Assembly (NCBI GenBank): GCA_031556375.1
Contig: JAVBTA010000052.1
Span: forward strand, 1-36,234
Direction: 5' to 3'
Source of the DNA: BNXB01 sp031556375
GTDB lineage: Bacteria > Bacteroidota > Bacteroidia > Bacteroidales > Azobacteroidaceae
DNA: 36,234 bases
This document shows positions 8,796 through 19,400 of this stretch, piece after piece (position 1 is the first letter of the stretch; each line of letters begins with the position of its first letter). The notes beneath the pieces were generated by a model. It ran no database searches. It was not told the DNA's origin and saw only the letters and a program-made list of their open reading frames with translations. The position numbers and the translations under genes are program-made.

Positions 8796-9067
8796 CAAAA
8801 CAATATTAAATCCAAGTTGTGGAGAGATGAATTTGGGAAGAAGTGTGGCAATATGAAAGTGATAAAAAAGGATACATTAAACCTCAAAAACAGAAAATAT
8901 TTACGCTATCAAACGTCACTAATATATAATCATCTAACACAGAAAGACGAGTATACTCCAAGGCCTATTTATAATATCAAATAACACAAATTAATAATAA
9001 ACCAAGCAATTAATATATAAAAACACCGTATATTATAAAATTAATTTAAGATTTGAACTAAAATATT
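8796..9067 (+). other. Gap after the candidate immunity gene, with a gene-like remnant
   Basis: Directly after the stop at 8793-8795, and in the same frame, reading stays open from 8796 to a TAA at 8982-8984. From ATG 8853 this gives 43 codons (MKVIKKDTLNLKNRKYLRYQ and onward, ending RPIYNIK), and the upstream extension reads LWRDEFGKKCGN. It looks protein-like and may be the 3' end of a displaced gene, or a genuine small gene; I do not recognise it. At 8996-9031 lies a near copy of the leader of the gene at 10004 (see the repeat entries). The remainder is very AT-rich and empty. Confidence 0.35.
8996..9031 (+). repeat. Copy 1 of a 36-38 bp leader repeat
   Basis: The stretch AATAAACCAAGCAATTAATA followed by TATAAAAACACCGTAT is almost the same as the leader of the 1463-codon gene at 9968-10005, differing by a G/A change and a few A-tract changes. 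In that second copy the closing CCGTAT runs into the ATG of the gene. Here it runs into non-coding ATATTATAAAATT. This copy therefore looks like an orphan gene leader left by duplication or cassette exchange. Confidence 0.6.
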
Positions 9068-9075
9068 TATATTTG
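9068..9075 (+). promoter_or_regulatory. Possible -7 element for the second transcription unit
   Basis: TATATTTG at 9068-9075 fits the Bacteroidota -7 consensus TAnnTTTG and lies 57 bases before the ATG at 9132. A TTG at the proper -33 distance is missing (TTT at 9045-9047), so the promoter is weaker than the one at 1274. It lies after the long gap and so may start the second unit of the locus. Confidence 0.45.
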
Positions 9076-9131
9076 CCAAATATTAATTTCAAAACAAATT
9101 CATAAACTATAACTATTATATTAATAAAGCC

Positions 9132-9917
9132 ATGATTAATCTCTTAATTAATAAAAAATCAACAAAAATACTTTTTGTTTTGCTTTGTACTTTATACCTG
9201 ACATGTGTTGTAAAAGCTCAAAACGAAGACAACAAACAGGAAAAGGCTAAACTTAGACTCAATAATACAGAAAGCAAAGCCTCTCCACTATCCGGAGACA
9301 CCTATGAAGATCAAAAAACAGAATTAAAACAACGTACAGATGTTCAAGGAAGATTAACTTTAAAAACCGGAGAAATTCTTGAAGGCGATTTTCGATTTGA
9401 ATACAGGCAAACCAAAGATGGAAAAATTCCGCAAGAAGGAAATATAGTGGATGGAGACGCCGGAAAAATCATTTGGTATTTATACAAGGACAAAAAAGGA
9501 AAAGATAAAGCAAAGGCGTATAAAGCAAAAGATGTTTCCGATTTTTATATCAGCGACTTAGAAACTTATCATGTAGTAACATATAAACCGGACCTACTTA
9601 AAACAATGGAAACATCCGGATCTCTTGATGCAAACGTTATGAAAGCTATGTTTGGGGGTAAGACCCAAAAATTTTTATTGCATATATATTCGACAGATAA
9701 AGCCAGTCTGTATTTTTCCAATGGAGAATTTATCTTAAAAAAAGCAGATGACCATTTTGCAATTGTCGGAACCCGATTTTCCGCAAAAGACTTGTCCAAA
9801 TTTGCAAAAAACTGTAAACCCATAGCAGACAAGGCCTTGGAAAACACGTATAACGGAGATATAGAACAATACATAAGATTTGTCGATGAATATACAGAAT
9901 GTCTATCGAAAGAATAA
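9132..9917 (+). CDS. Exported hypothetical protein
   Basis: The 261-residue product has a Sec signal peptide (about 1-29, ending CVVKAQN). A charged, low-complexity stretch (30-75, rich in K, E, Q) follows. The remainder is a compact mixed domain containing GRLTLKTGEILEGDFRFEYR, a beta-hairpin-like block, then the Lys-rich KDKKGKDKAKAYKAKD and a conserved-looking FAIVGTRFSAKDLSKFAKNC. The spacing of two Cys near the C-terminus (NC, EC) could allow a disulphide. I do not recognise the family. It opens the second unit of the locus and lies 86 bases before the giant exported protein, so it may be a periplasmic accessory of it. The function is unknown. Confidence 0.7.
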   Translation: MINLLINKKSTKILFVLLCTLYLTCVVKAQNEDNKQEKAKLRLNNTESKASPLSGDTYEDQKTELKQRTDVQGRLTLKTGEILEGDFRFEYRQTKDGKIPQEGNIVDGDAGKIIWYLYKDKKGKDKAKAYKAKDVSDFYISDLETYHVVTYKPDLLKTMETSGSLDANVMKAMFGGKTQKFLLHIYSTDKASLYFSNGEFILKKADDHFAIVGTRFSAKDLSKFAKNCKPIADKALENTYNGDIEQYIRFVDEYTECLSKE

Positions 9918-9967
9918 TTGAATTTTTCATCCGATACTTTAATTTACCTAAACCAATCACTAAAAAC

Positions 9968-10005
9968 AATAAACCAAACAATTAATATAAAAAACAAAAC
10001 CGTAT
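9968..10005 (+). repeat. Copy 2 of the leader repeat, at the start of the 10004 gene
   Basis: This is the intact copy of the short repeat also found at 8996-9031. It ends in CCGTAT, whose AT starts the ATG at 10004, so it is the gene's translation leader. It is A-rich, as expected for Bacteroidota ribosome binding without a Shine-Dalgarno sequence. Confidence 0.6.
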
Positions 10006-13000
10006 GAAAAGAAGAATGTTACTATCATTCTGTTTTTTCGTTTTTTTCAGTATTTTTCCAAAACCAATAGAAACCAAAGCCGATGTCAGTACTGCTGAAG
10101 CGATAGAGGTATTCAATAACTTGGATCATTCAGGAAGATATTGCGAAGAACTGAAAACCACAGGATTACAAACCCTTCCGGTAGGATTGAAACAAACTAT
10201 CAGCAATAATGAATTCTCTATTGCGATTAGTAGTATTAAGCTATTGGAAACACATGCAGAGTTAACTGTCTATGCCCGGATGAAAATTCCTCAAAAAGGC
10301 AAACTACTATTCTTTGCAGCTCAAGATGTCAAGTTTTCGTATGAAGGAAGCTTTATCGGAGATGCATACCTTATTCTGTTGGATGATTTCAAAATTCCAA
10401 TCAACGGAAGTATGGAACTAATCCTGAAAGGTGGAATGAATACAGATACCGGTAGAGCCCCTGATGGAAAAGGAATGGATAAACTGACTTATGTAAAAAT
10501 CGAATGCCTGGGATTCAAGGAACTATCGGTCTGCGGAGAAATCACCTTTTCAGAAAATATGATCGAACAGGTCGATGCGAACGGAAAACCGATGAATAAA
10601 CCGGTTACCAGTTCTTTCCGTACAGTAATTCAGGATTGGAATGATCTTTTGCTGGAAATAACTATTCCCAGATTCTGTATCAAAGGCTTGAAAGGTTTCT
10701 TTTTTGATGTTCAAAACGCATCATTAGACCTTAGCGATCTTAAAAACCCATCGGCCATTCATTTCCCCTCTAAATACGAAGGAGTCGACAATGAAAATCC
10801 TAACTTATGGAGAGGTGCTTATTTCAAAAAAATTAAGGTCACCATGCCTGAAGAATTTTCTTTCGATAAAGGACGTATCTCCTTCGATGCTGCCGATATG
10901 TTGATCGATGAACGTGGAATTTCCGGGAAGTTCACAGCATCTAATATACTCCCTATAGATATCGGGAATGCTTCCGGTTGGGCATTCTCTATCGACGATT
11001 TTTTAATGGAGCTTCAAGCAAATCACATTACGGAGGCCGGATTTCAGGGACTCATAGGCCTTCCTGTATCAAAAGGCCAAACCTTGTTAAAATATCAAGC
11101 TATTATCGGAGAGAATGATCATTATACCATGTCTGTTGCTTTGAAAGACAGTCTCAAATTTGACTTCTTTGCAGCAAAAGCTATTTTAAAGAAAAATTCG
11201 ACGGTCATCCTTGAACTCAAAGATGGGAAATTCTTGCCTGAAGCACGATTGAATGGCTATTTGGATTTAAAGATCGATCCGGAGGATAAAGATTCTACCT
11301 CTAACTCACAAATAAAAAATATTGAATTTACAAACCTGGTACTGAAGACAGAAGATCCATATATTCTGGTAGGTAGTCTTGGATATAAAGGAGACGTAAA
11401 ACTATTTGGATTTCCACTGTATATTTCTGACGCAAAACTCTCATCATCAGCAAAAAAAGCAGAATTAAATTTTAAGATAAAGCTAAATCTGGATAAACAA
11501 TTCATTCATGCTTCTACCGGATTATTAGTTGAAGCAAAGTATATAAACACAGGAGAAAGACACTATTGGGAATATCAGCATACCAAACTATCCAGCGTAG
11601 ATATCGACTGTAAAATTGCCAATACAATACATATCACCGGAGGTTTGGCTATTATGAAGAAAGATCCCGAATATGGAGAAGGCTTTAAGGGAAATCTGGA
11701 CATGACCTTTTATAAGCCAATTAGTGGATTAAGAGTATCAGCCAACGCTATCTTCGGAAAAAAAGAAGAACATGATTACTGGTATGTTGACGGATTAGTA
11801 GAATTCCCCGGTGGAATCCCGGTTCCTCCCGGTCCTCTGTCAATTAATGGCTTCGGTGGAGGAATAAGCAACGGTATGAAAAAAGAATCCGGAGGTTCAT
11901 TTACTACATCCGGCTGTAAATATGTTCCTGACCCTAAAATGGGGCTCGGGCTAAAAGCTGCAGTCTTATTTAATATCGGAGGAAAAGCCATGAAAGGAGA
12001 TGCAGCTTTCGAAATCGAATTTTATAAAACCGGAGGTGTTCGCTATCTTGGTTTCTTTGGTTCTGCTCTATTCATGGAGGACTCTAATTTTGCTTCCGGA
12101 CTTAGTTCCAAAATAAAAGGGAATCTCAGCAAATATATTAACACTGAAAATGCAGTCACAGGAGAAAATGATGCCGCAGCTGAAGCTCTAAAAAAACAGA
12201 AAGAATCCGGACAACAAACGGCTGATTCGAAGAAAGCTGAAGAAGACGAAGTAAAGAAAGCTGCAATAGCAGCCTATATAGCAATGTATTACAATTTCGA
12301 ATACGATGAATTTCATGCTAATTTTGAGACATACGTGAATTTAGCCGGAGGACTTGTGAGAGGTGTAAACCCCAATAATTTAGCCGGTTATGCCGTACTA
12401 CATATCAATCCGTCGATATGGTACCTGCATTTAGGAACTCCACAGACTCCTATCGGATTATCTATCGGAATACCGGGATTAGCTTCTGTTGAATCCGGAT
12501 CTTATTTTATGATGGGAAGTCATATGCCCGAAGCTCTCCCTCCGGCAGGAAAAGTTGCAGATATTCTTGGACAGAACAATATCAGAGTTGAAGGAACCTC
12601 CCGGTCAAGCACCCTTCTGACCAGAGGAGGTGGATTCGCTTTTGGTTCAACACTGGGTATCTCAACCGGAAACATACATTTTCTGATGTTGTATGCAAAC
12701 TTTTACGCAGGAATGGGATTCGACATCATGTTACGCGATTACGGAAATGCGCAATGCGCTGGTCGTTCCGGATCACTAGGAATCAATGGGTGGTACGCCC
12801 AAGGACAAGCATATGCATATCTGGGAGGAGAACTTGGGGTCGACGTCAATTTAGGTTTCGTAAAAGCAAAGTTTCCGATCATCAAAGCCGGAGTCGCGGC
12901 CATGTTACAGGCTCAGCTACCGAACCCGGTGTGGATACAGGGAGATCTCGGCGTCCATGTCAATATCTTATCCGGATTAATAAAAGGGAACATGCGTTTC

Positions 13001-14395
13001 AAGTTTTCTATGGGAGAAAAATGCAATATGACCTATCCGGGCGCTCCTCCGATTGATATCATGTTGATAGGCGACATGACTCCCACCGACGGAGGAAAGC
13101 AACTTGATGTATTTACGGCTCCGCAATTAACACTCACGATGCAAGAGGGACTCGAATTCATGATGAATACGGATGGTCCGGCATATAGAATACAATTAAA
13201 AGAATTTTCCGTGTATGATGGGAATAATAAACTACCGGCAACAATTGAGTGGAACAAGCAACACGATGTAGCGACACTGATTCCGTATTCCGTATTACCC
13301 GGAGAAAAAAGCCTAAAAGTTAGAGCCAGTGTCATTGTCGAAGAACTTATCAATGGTAACTGGAAACAACTCCAGGGAGAAGAAAAACGAGAAGTTTCTT
13401 TCACAACAGGAAAACGACCGGAAACGATTCCTCTGCATAATATACTTTATGCCTATCCTTATCCCAACCAGCAATACTATTATCCGGAAGAAAGTAATGG
13501 AGGATATATTGTACTGAGACAAGACCAGTCCTATCTATTCGATGACAAATGGACTTCTCAAAGCCAGATAACTTCCGGAGGATCAACTGTCGGGACATCC
13601 GGTTTTTCGTACGACTACTCAAACAAAAAAATATCTTTCGAATTACCGACCTTATCCCGGAGTAGTGATTTTGAACTTAATTTTCTCGTAATGAATGAAC
13701 GTCGCGGATCGACAGAAGGAGGCCAATCAAAAGACGTGGAAATCTTTAATTATGACAATGAAAACGTTATAACACAAACTGTTACTGAAGCTTCGGATGT
13801 AGTTATGTCCGGTGATGGAAAAAATATTCTGAATTACAATTTCTCATCCAGTTACTACAGCACCTTCAGTACTAAAGTGGAAAACGCCAATCGAGGTTCG
13901 CTCACTCTGTTTGAGTTGATCGGCAGTGATATCCTTGTATTTTATCAGAAAAAAGCCGGAATAGAGCCTTTTGAGGATATGGAACTCCGAGGGTGCGCCG
14001 GAGTAGAACCTCTCATCGAGGTAGGAGCTATCCCTGATGATTACTACTATCAGAATATTATTCATCCCCGTTTGTATGAAGACTACCCTATCGCAGGACG
14101 GTTTACTCTATCCAGACAAGATGAATACGGAATTCCTCCATTCAAGGCAATCCCTGTAAATAACTTCGGTCCCGGTTATTTCCAATACGCATATGCACTT
14201 CCGTTCTATTATTTCTCTGATTTTAAGGAAGTTCAACGAATAGTGATCGACAACAATATAAAAGGACATATCCTGAACGATCCTACCAGAGGATTTCCTG
14301 AAGTGGAAAGCGGAAATTATAAAATATCGCTTCAATATTGGTTACCGGGAAGAGAAACCAGAGGTAGTAGCGCTGAATTTAACTATAAACGATAA
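10004..14395 (+). CDS. Giant exported beta-rich protein of the surface locus
   Basis: The 1463-residue product carries a Sec signal peptide (about 1-26, ending IETKA). The body is dominated by amphipathic beta strands with repeating phrases on extracellular-type ligands (for example SINGFGGGISNGM and GNLDMTFYKPISG near 560-620), followed by a Lys/Glu/Ala-rich helical linker at about 725-760 (ALKKQKESGQQTADSKKAEE). An SbsA/Big_5-like Ig module is plausible at about 1040-1145, where ALIPYSVLPGEK-type strands end in VSFTTGKRP. The C-terminal 300 residues are further beta sequence. There is no T9SS sorting domain and no catalytic motif that I can see. The next gene starts 10 bases on, so the two are one transcript. 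It may be a structural shell or scaffold for the neighbouring proteins, which is inference. I do not recognise the family. Confidence 0.8.
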   Translation: MKRRMLLSFCFFVFFSIFPKPIETKADVSTAEAIEVFNNLDHSGRYCEELKTTGLQTLPVGLKQTISNNEFSIAISSIKLLETHAELTVYARMKIPQKGKLLFFAAQDVKFSYEGSFIGDAYLILLDDFKIPINGSMELILKGGMNTDTGRAPDGKGMDKLTYVKIECLGFKELSVCGEITFSENMIEQVDANGKPMNKPVTSSFRTVIQDWNDLLLEITIPRFCIKGLKGFFFDVQNASLDLSDLKNPSAIHFPSKYEGVDNENPNLWRGAYFKKIKVTMPEEFSFDKGRISFDAADMLIDERGISGKFTASNILPIDIGNASGWAFSIDDFLMELQANHITEAGFQGLIGLPVSKGQTLLKYQAIIGENDHYTMSVALKDSLKFDFFAAKAILKKNSTVILELKDGKFLPEARLNGYLDLKIDPEDKDSTSNSQIKNIEFTNLVLKTEDPYILVGSLGYKGDVKLFGFPLYISDAKLSSSAKKAELNFKIKLNLDKQFIHASTGLLVEAKYINTGERHYWEYQHTKLSSVDIDCKIANTIHITGGLAIMKKDPEYGEGFKGNLDMTFYKPISGLRVSANAIFGKKEEHDYWYVDGLVEFPGGIPVPPGPLSINGFGGGISNGMKKESGGSFTTSGCKYVPDPKMGLGLKAAVLFNIGGKAMKGDAAFEIEFYKTGGVRYLGFFGSALFMEDSNFASGLSSKIKGNLSKYINTENAVTGENDAAAEALKKQKESGQQTADSKKAEEDEVKKAAIAAYIAMYYNFEYDEFHANFETYVNLAGGLVRGVNPNNLAGYAVLHINPSIWYLHLGTPQTPIGLSIGIPGLASVESGSYFMMGSHMPEALPPAGKVADILGQNNIRVEGTSRSSTLLTRGGGFAFGSTLGISTGNIHFLMLYANFYAGMGFDIMLRDYGNAQCAGRSGSLGINGWYAQGQAYAYLGGELGVDVNLGFVKAKFPIIKAGVAAMLQAQLPNPVWIQGDLGVHVNILSGLIKGNMRFKFSMGEKCNMTYPGAPPIDIMLIGDMTPTDGGKQLDVFTAPQLTLTMQEGLEFMMNTDGPAYRIQLKEFSVYDGNNKLPATIEWNKQHDVATLIPYSVLPGEKSLKVRASVIVEELINGNWKQLQGEEKREVSFTTGKRPETIPLHNILYAYPYPNQQYYYPEESNGGYIVLRQDQSYLFDDKWTSQSQITSGGSTVGTSGFSYDYSNKKISFELPTLSRSSDFELNFLVMNERRGSTEGGQSKDVEIFNYDNENVITQTVTEASDVVMSGDGKNILNYNFSSSYYSTFSTKVENANRGSLTLFELIGSDILVFYQKKAGIEPFEDMELRGCAGVEPLIEVGAIPDDYYYQNIIHPRLYEDYPIAGRFTLSRQDEYGIPPFKAIPVNNFGPGYFQYAYALPFYYFSDFKEVQRIVIDNNIKGHILNDPTRGFPEVESGNYKISLQYWLPGRETRGSSAEFNYKR

Positions 14396-14405
14396 AACGA
14401 TAGAC

Positions 14406-16481
14406 ATGGAACATAATATCTTAAAAACTATGATAATCGGAGTATTCTTATTCGTAGGATACTCCTATGGGATCTCACAAAACCAGCCGGATTCTTCAAA
14501 AATTCTATTGAGGATATCCGTCTCCGAATCAAACATTAAATTACGCTGGGCGGCAAACAACCCTATTCTGTGGAAATTCTGTCTAAAAGATGGTTTTACC
14601 ATTGAGCGTTACACGATTTCAAGGAATAGGAATGTCCTTGATGAACGTGAGAAAAAAGTATTAGTAAAACAAATAAAGCCTGCACCTCTTAATGAATGGG
14701 AACAATTAGCCACTAAGGATGGACATGCGGCAGTTATTGCTCAGGCTATTTATGGTGAATCATTCGAAATAACCGGCATGCAAGATAATGACTTTCAAAA
14801 GATAGTTAATCAAACTCAGGATTTGGAGCAACGGTATAGTTTTGCACTCTACTGCGCGGACATGAGTTATGATGCCGCCTGTCTGGCCGGATGGGCATTC
14901 ACCGACAATGATATCATCCCTGAAGAATGTTATCTCTACAGAGTAATACCTCTCAATTTATCAGATTCCGCACAAGGGGAAGCTCTGTATGGTTTTGATT
15001 ATGGCTGCACTGAAAAAATATCCGAGCTTCCTGCTCCTATTCAGGTTTATAGTGAATTTGGAGATCGCTCGGTTATGCTCTATTGGAATAATGAAATCAT
15101 GAAGAATTATTTCACGGCTTATCAGATTGAGAGGTCTTCCGATAATAATGAATTCAAGCCTTTAGGAACACCATACGCTGCCACGGGAAGTGAATATGAT
15201 GGCTACGCAATGTATTTGGATTCCTTGCCTGAAAATTCTATTACCTATTTTTATAGGATAAGGGGCATCAGCCCTTTTGGGGAATTAGGGCCACCTTCTG
15301 ATACCATCGAGGGAATGGGTCTACCAGTGTTGAAATACATTCCGCAGATTATAAATGCGGAAATAGACGACAACGGAATGGCAAATGTAGAATGGGTATT
15401 CGATCAAAAAGGGAATAAAGAAATTAGTTCGTTCACTCTGATGCAATCAAGCCATTCCACCGGAGACTATTTCCCATTGATAACAGATATTCCAAAAGAT
15501 GTTCGACACATTCACTTTAAAGAAGTATTACCTGTCAATTACCTGATAATCGTAGCAAATCCGACACAAGGAAAAGGGACTCAATCACATCCGTATATGT
15601 TGATAGCCCCGGACTCCATTCCTCCGGCTGCTCCAGCCGGATTAGTGTCTGAAATTGACACTACGGGTATAGTTAAAATAACGTGGAATCATAATGTTGA
15701 GCCGGACTTAAAAGGGTATCGTATCTATAAATACAACCTCAGGGATGATGAACCTATTATAATTTGCGATTCTATACTGTCCGAACCAAATTATACCGAT
15801 ACCGTAGATCTCCATAATTTGAACCAATATGTTTACTATCGTGTCAAAGCCATGGATAAGCGTTACAACCAATCGGACTTTTCACTCCCCCTGATCGTTG
15901 AAAAACCATTGAGAGTCCAACCTTCATCTCCGGTTTTCAGCTCCTTCAGAGTTGAAAAAGACGGAATAAACCTCGAATGGATCAATTGTCCTGATGAGAT
16001 CTGCACCCGGCATATTCTATATCGAAAACAAAAAGACAGTTTGGATTATATTGCAATAAAAATGTTTGAGGGACAGTATATTGATTCGTATAAAGATACT
16101 TCTGTCATTGCAGGAGCCGCTTATAGTTATTTTCTTACAGCACAAAGCAAATGGGAAATAGAATCACTACCATCTTCGCTAATTCACGTCGTCAGTTCAC
16201 TATCCAACCGTCCGGAAATAATCCGGAAGTTTTATTATAAACAAAACGCGGAAGATAATCAAATTCACCTTTTCTGGGAAGGAGCAGAACCCAAGACTGT
16301 CCGGACATATCGCCTCTATCGATCTGAAAATCAGGCTCCTGTTTCTTTGTGGAAAGAAACTGAAGAATTAACAATAACGGACAGTAAACTCAAAAGAGGA
16401 TATCGTTACCAATACTTTGTCCAGGCAGTATGCAGCGATGGAAGAGTTTCCGAAAAAAAAGAAATCATTTTAAACTATTAA
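14406..16481 (+). CDS. Exported fibronectin type III protein
   Basis: The 691-residue product has a Sec signal peptide (about 1-24, ending YSYGISQN). After an N-terminal region of about 190 residues with Cys pairs come several FN3-like modules. They start near PAPIQVYSEFGDRSVMLYWN (about 207), PAAPAGLVSEIDTTGIVKITW (about 410), PSSPVFSSFRVEKDGINLEW and NQIHLFWEG, each with the FN3 Trp and the closing Y-x-Y-x-V-x-A strand (YYRVKAMD, RYQYFVQAVCSDG). Such modules mediate extracellular protein binding. No sorting domain or enzyme motif is present. Gaps of 10 bases upstream and 3 bases downstream place it in one transcript with the giant protein and the SprB-like protein, so it probably acts as a surface adaptor; that is inference. 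Confidence 0.8.
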   Translation: MEHNILKTMIIGVFLFVGYSYGISQNQPDSSKILLRISVSESNIKLRWAANNPILWKFCLKDGFTIERYTISRNRNVLDEREKKVLVKQIKPAPLNEWEQLATKDGHAAVIAQAIYGESFEITGMQDNDFQKIVNQTQDLEQRYSFALYCADMSYDAACLAGWAFTDNDIIPEECYLYRVIPLNLSDSAQGEALYGFDYGCTEKISELPAPIQVYSEFGDRSVMLYWNNEIMKNYFTAYQIERSSDNNEFKPLGTPYAATGSEYDGYAMYLDSLPENSITYFYRIRGISPFGELGPPSDTIEGMGLPVLKYIPQIINAEIDDNGMANVEWVFDQKGNKEISSFTLMQSSHSTGDYFPLITDIPKDVRHIHFKEVLPVNYLIIVANPTQGKGTQSHPYMLIAPDSIPPAAPAGLVSEIDTTGIVKITWNHNVEPDLKGYRIYKYNLRDDEPIIICDSILSEPNYTDTVDLHNLNQYVYYRVKAMDKRYNQSDFSLPLIVEKPLRVQPSSPVFSSFRVEKDGINLEWINCPDEICTRHILYRKQKDSLDYIAIKMFEGQYIDSYKDTSVIAGAAYSYFLTAQSKWEIESLPSSLIHVVSSLSNRPEIIRKFYYKQNAEDNQIHLFWEGAEPKTVRTYRLYRSENQAPVSLWKETEELTITDSKLKRGYRYQYFVQAVCSDGRVSEKKEIILNY

Positions 16482-16484
16482 GCT

Positions 16485-19400
16485 ATGAAAAAATTTACTT
16501 TATATCTATTTCTGATATTTCTCTTTTGCATCCCAAACCTGTTTTCTCAGACATACAACATAAACCTCACCGGATATGTCAAAAGTAAAGATAAAAATCT
16601 GGAGTGTCATACACATGTAAAACTGATATATTATCTTAGCTCAGGAAAATCTATACACAGAGTTCTCTCGATGACAGCCAATCATAATGAAGGTACTCCA
16701 TGGATATCTTCAGACAGTTTCACTACCAATGAGAGAATAACAGCAATCAAATGCGTGGGCGTACACGCGGATAATCCCTCCGGCAACAAGTCCTGCTATA
16801 CTGTTGATGAAGGTTCCAATTTTCAGTCTATAAATGAATCTGACTATCCTTGTGCCAATATAAGATTCACCCGCATTATCGGCAAATATGACAATGGTAG
16901 TTATATCGACATAAGGATTGAACCTGCAGATATTCAAATCAATTATCATAATCCTATACAGTATGGGAATGAAGAATCTCCGGGAATTGATTTCCTGCAT
17001 GAAAGCATTCCGATCTCAATAAGCGCGACACAAGGATACCCTACGAGTGTATACAACTGGGAGTATTCCATTGGAGACCTTTACAGTTGGAATACCTTGG
17101 GTAGTGAGTTCATGAGTAACGAAAAAACCGAAATTACATTAAAAGCAACCGACCAGCTTAGTTATGAACAGATTATACGTAAAACTCCTGTTTATATACG
17201 TATCAATTGTGATTGTAACGGATTCAAAACGAGCAATAGAATTGATCTACAACCTAAAATTGCAGCTCCGACTTTCAAACAAGTTATAGGGAAAACCGAC
17301 GAAAGTTGTCCGGGTAATGCCGATGGAGAAATCATCGTCGAATTCAATCGTCCTCTATTTCCGGAAGAAACAATTGAATTTCTGGCCAAAGACGAACTGC
17401 AAGATCTCTTTTTTCCCATGAAACAGGAGATGATCGGAAATAATAGATGCCGTATATACAACCTTCCTCCCGGAACATATACATTCCAAATCAAAGGTTC
17501 GTATATAGACCACCATGGAGATAAAATATCGACTGGGATTATTGTCGGGGATAATGAATATTCTTTTACCGAAAGTATAGAAACAGGTACGTCTCCGACA
17601 TTCGAGCTTATTGACTATGGCGGTATTACCTGTACTGGTGGAAATGACGGTTGGATAACGGCTAAAGGTGAAGATGGTTCCGGAGAATACAAATTAGTCT
17701 GCGAAAGTCAAAGTAAAGAAATTTTTGAATCGGATTTTCATGATTCCGGAGTTTCTATCAATAACCTGCCTGCAGGAAAATACAATGTATGGGTCACTGA
17801 CTCGAAGGGTTGTATGACAGATATATACCCGGAACGAATCAATATCACATCTCCCTTAAGTCCAATAAAGACAGATAAAATCAGTATTTTCAATCCTATA
17901 GAGGGTGAAAATTCCGGAAGTATTTCTGTTTCTGTTAAAGATGGCACCCCTCCTTATCAGGCAATCTGGAGAGACGGTGACGAATCAGGAGCGATTTTAG
18001 GTTCAGACACACAATCCGGAGGTGGAAACAATGAAATCAGTACAATTAAAAATCGGGGAAAGGGAACTTATTTTGTTGAATTTACCGATGCAAACGGTTG
18101 TAAAACCAGCGAGATCATTACACTGGAAGCATTGCCGGTCTTTGAGATTTCTATAATACAAACATCTGATATAGAATGTCATGGAGATAAAACCAGTGGA
18201 TTATCGGCAACTGTCAACGAAGGAGGTTCCGGTATTTACACCAAATATGAATGGTTCGAGGTAGATGATAACTTGGCCTACTACCAGATCGGAGAAAACA
18301 ATGCGGTTTTATCCGGTGTCGGAGGTGGTCAATACCGGATGAAAGTAACAGACAGTAACGGAAACCAATCCTGGTCAAATATAGTTACAATACCTCAGCC
18401 TGACCCCATAAAAGTCTCATTCAGTAATAACACCTTGAAATGCAGAGGAGATAATAATGGCGAAGTTACAGCTTTAATATCCGGAGGTGCAGGCAATTAC
18501 GAATGGACATGGAGTAACGGGGAATCCGGAACCGGAACAGATTCTCACTTAATGAACTTATATGCAGGAACTTATGCATTATCAATCAATGATGAGAATA
18601 GCTGCCAGGCCTCATTTGAAAACGAAATAGCAGAACCCGAAGAATTATCTGTGTCCGGGAATATTTCGCCACCATCCTGTTTCGGAATGAATAACGGGCA
18701 AATTATAGTATTCATTAACGGAGGAACCCCGGACTATCGCATTAACTCATCGGAAATAAATGGTTACGGAACCACTATAAACAACCTGTATGCCGGAAAA
18801 CACATGGTTACCGTAACAGATAAATTCGGATGCGAAGTGGTGGAAAAAGAATTTGAAATACCCGAACCAATACCGGTTTCCGCCTATGTATCAAGACTTT
18901 CTCATGTGTCCAGAAACGGAGAAAAGGATGGAAGTGTACAAATCTTAATAGCAGGAGGATCTCCTCCGTACAAAGCAAAATGTAGAGATGAAAAGAATAA
19001 TTCGTATGTAGTTCCCGGCATTAATTATCCAACCGGACAACCGGCAATTCTTGAAATCAAAAACCTACAGGAAGGAGACTACACAGTGATATTACAAGAT
19101 GCTTTTTATCAAAATCGTCAGGATAAAAAAGATCTAGCATGTTCGCACACAGTAGAATTTTCTATTTCTCAACCACCTCCATTAATTATCAAAATGGAAG
19201 AGAGCCATCATGTTACCTGTAACAATGGAACCGACGGACAACTTACAATCTATGCGGAGGGAGGGAGCCCATACGAAACCGGAGAACCATATCAATACAA
19301 ATGGTACCGTCAGCTCGGTCCAAGTAGAATTTTCATTGAAGGCTCGGAAAACATGACTACTCTGGAAAACTTAAGTCCGGGCATTTATCTGACTGAAGTC

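Noticed and set aside
13033..13404. Minus-strand frame of 123 codons inside the giant-protein gene
   Set aside because: It lies fully antisense to a gene with clear coding character and has no start context of its own.
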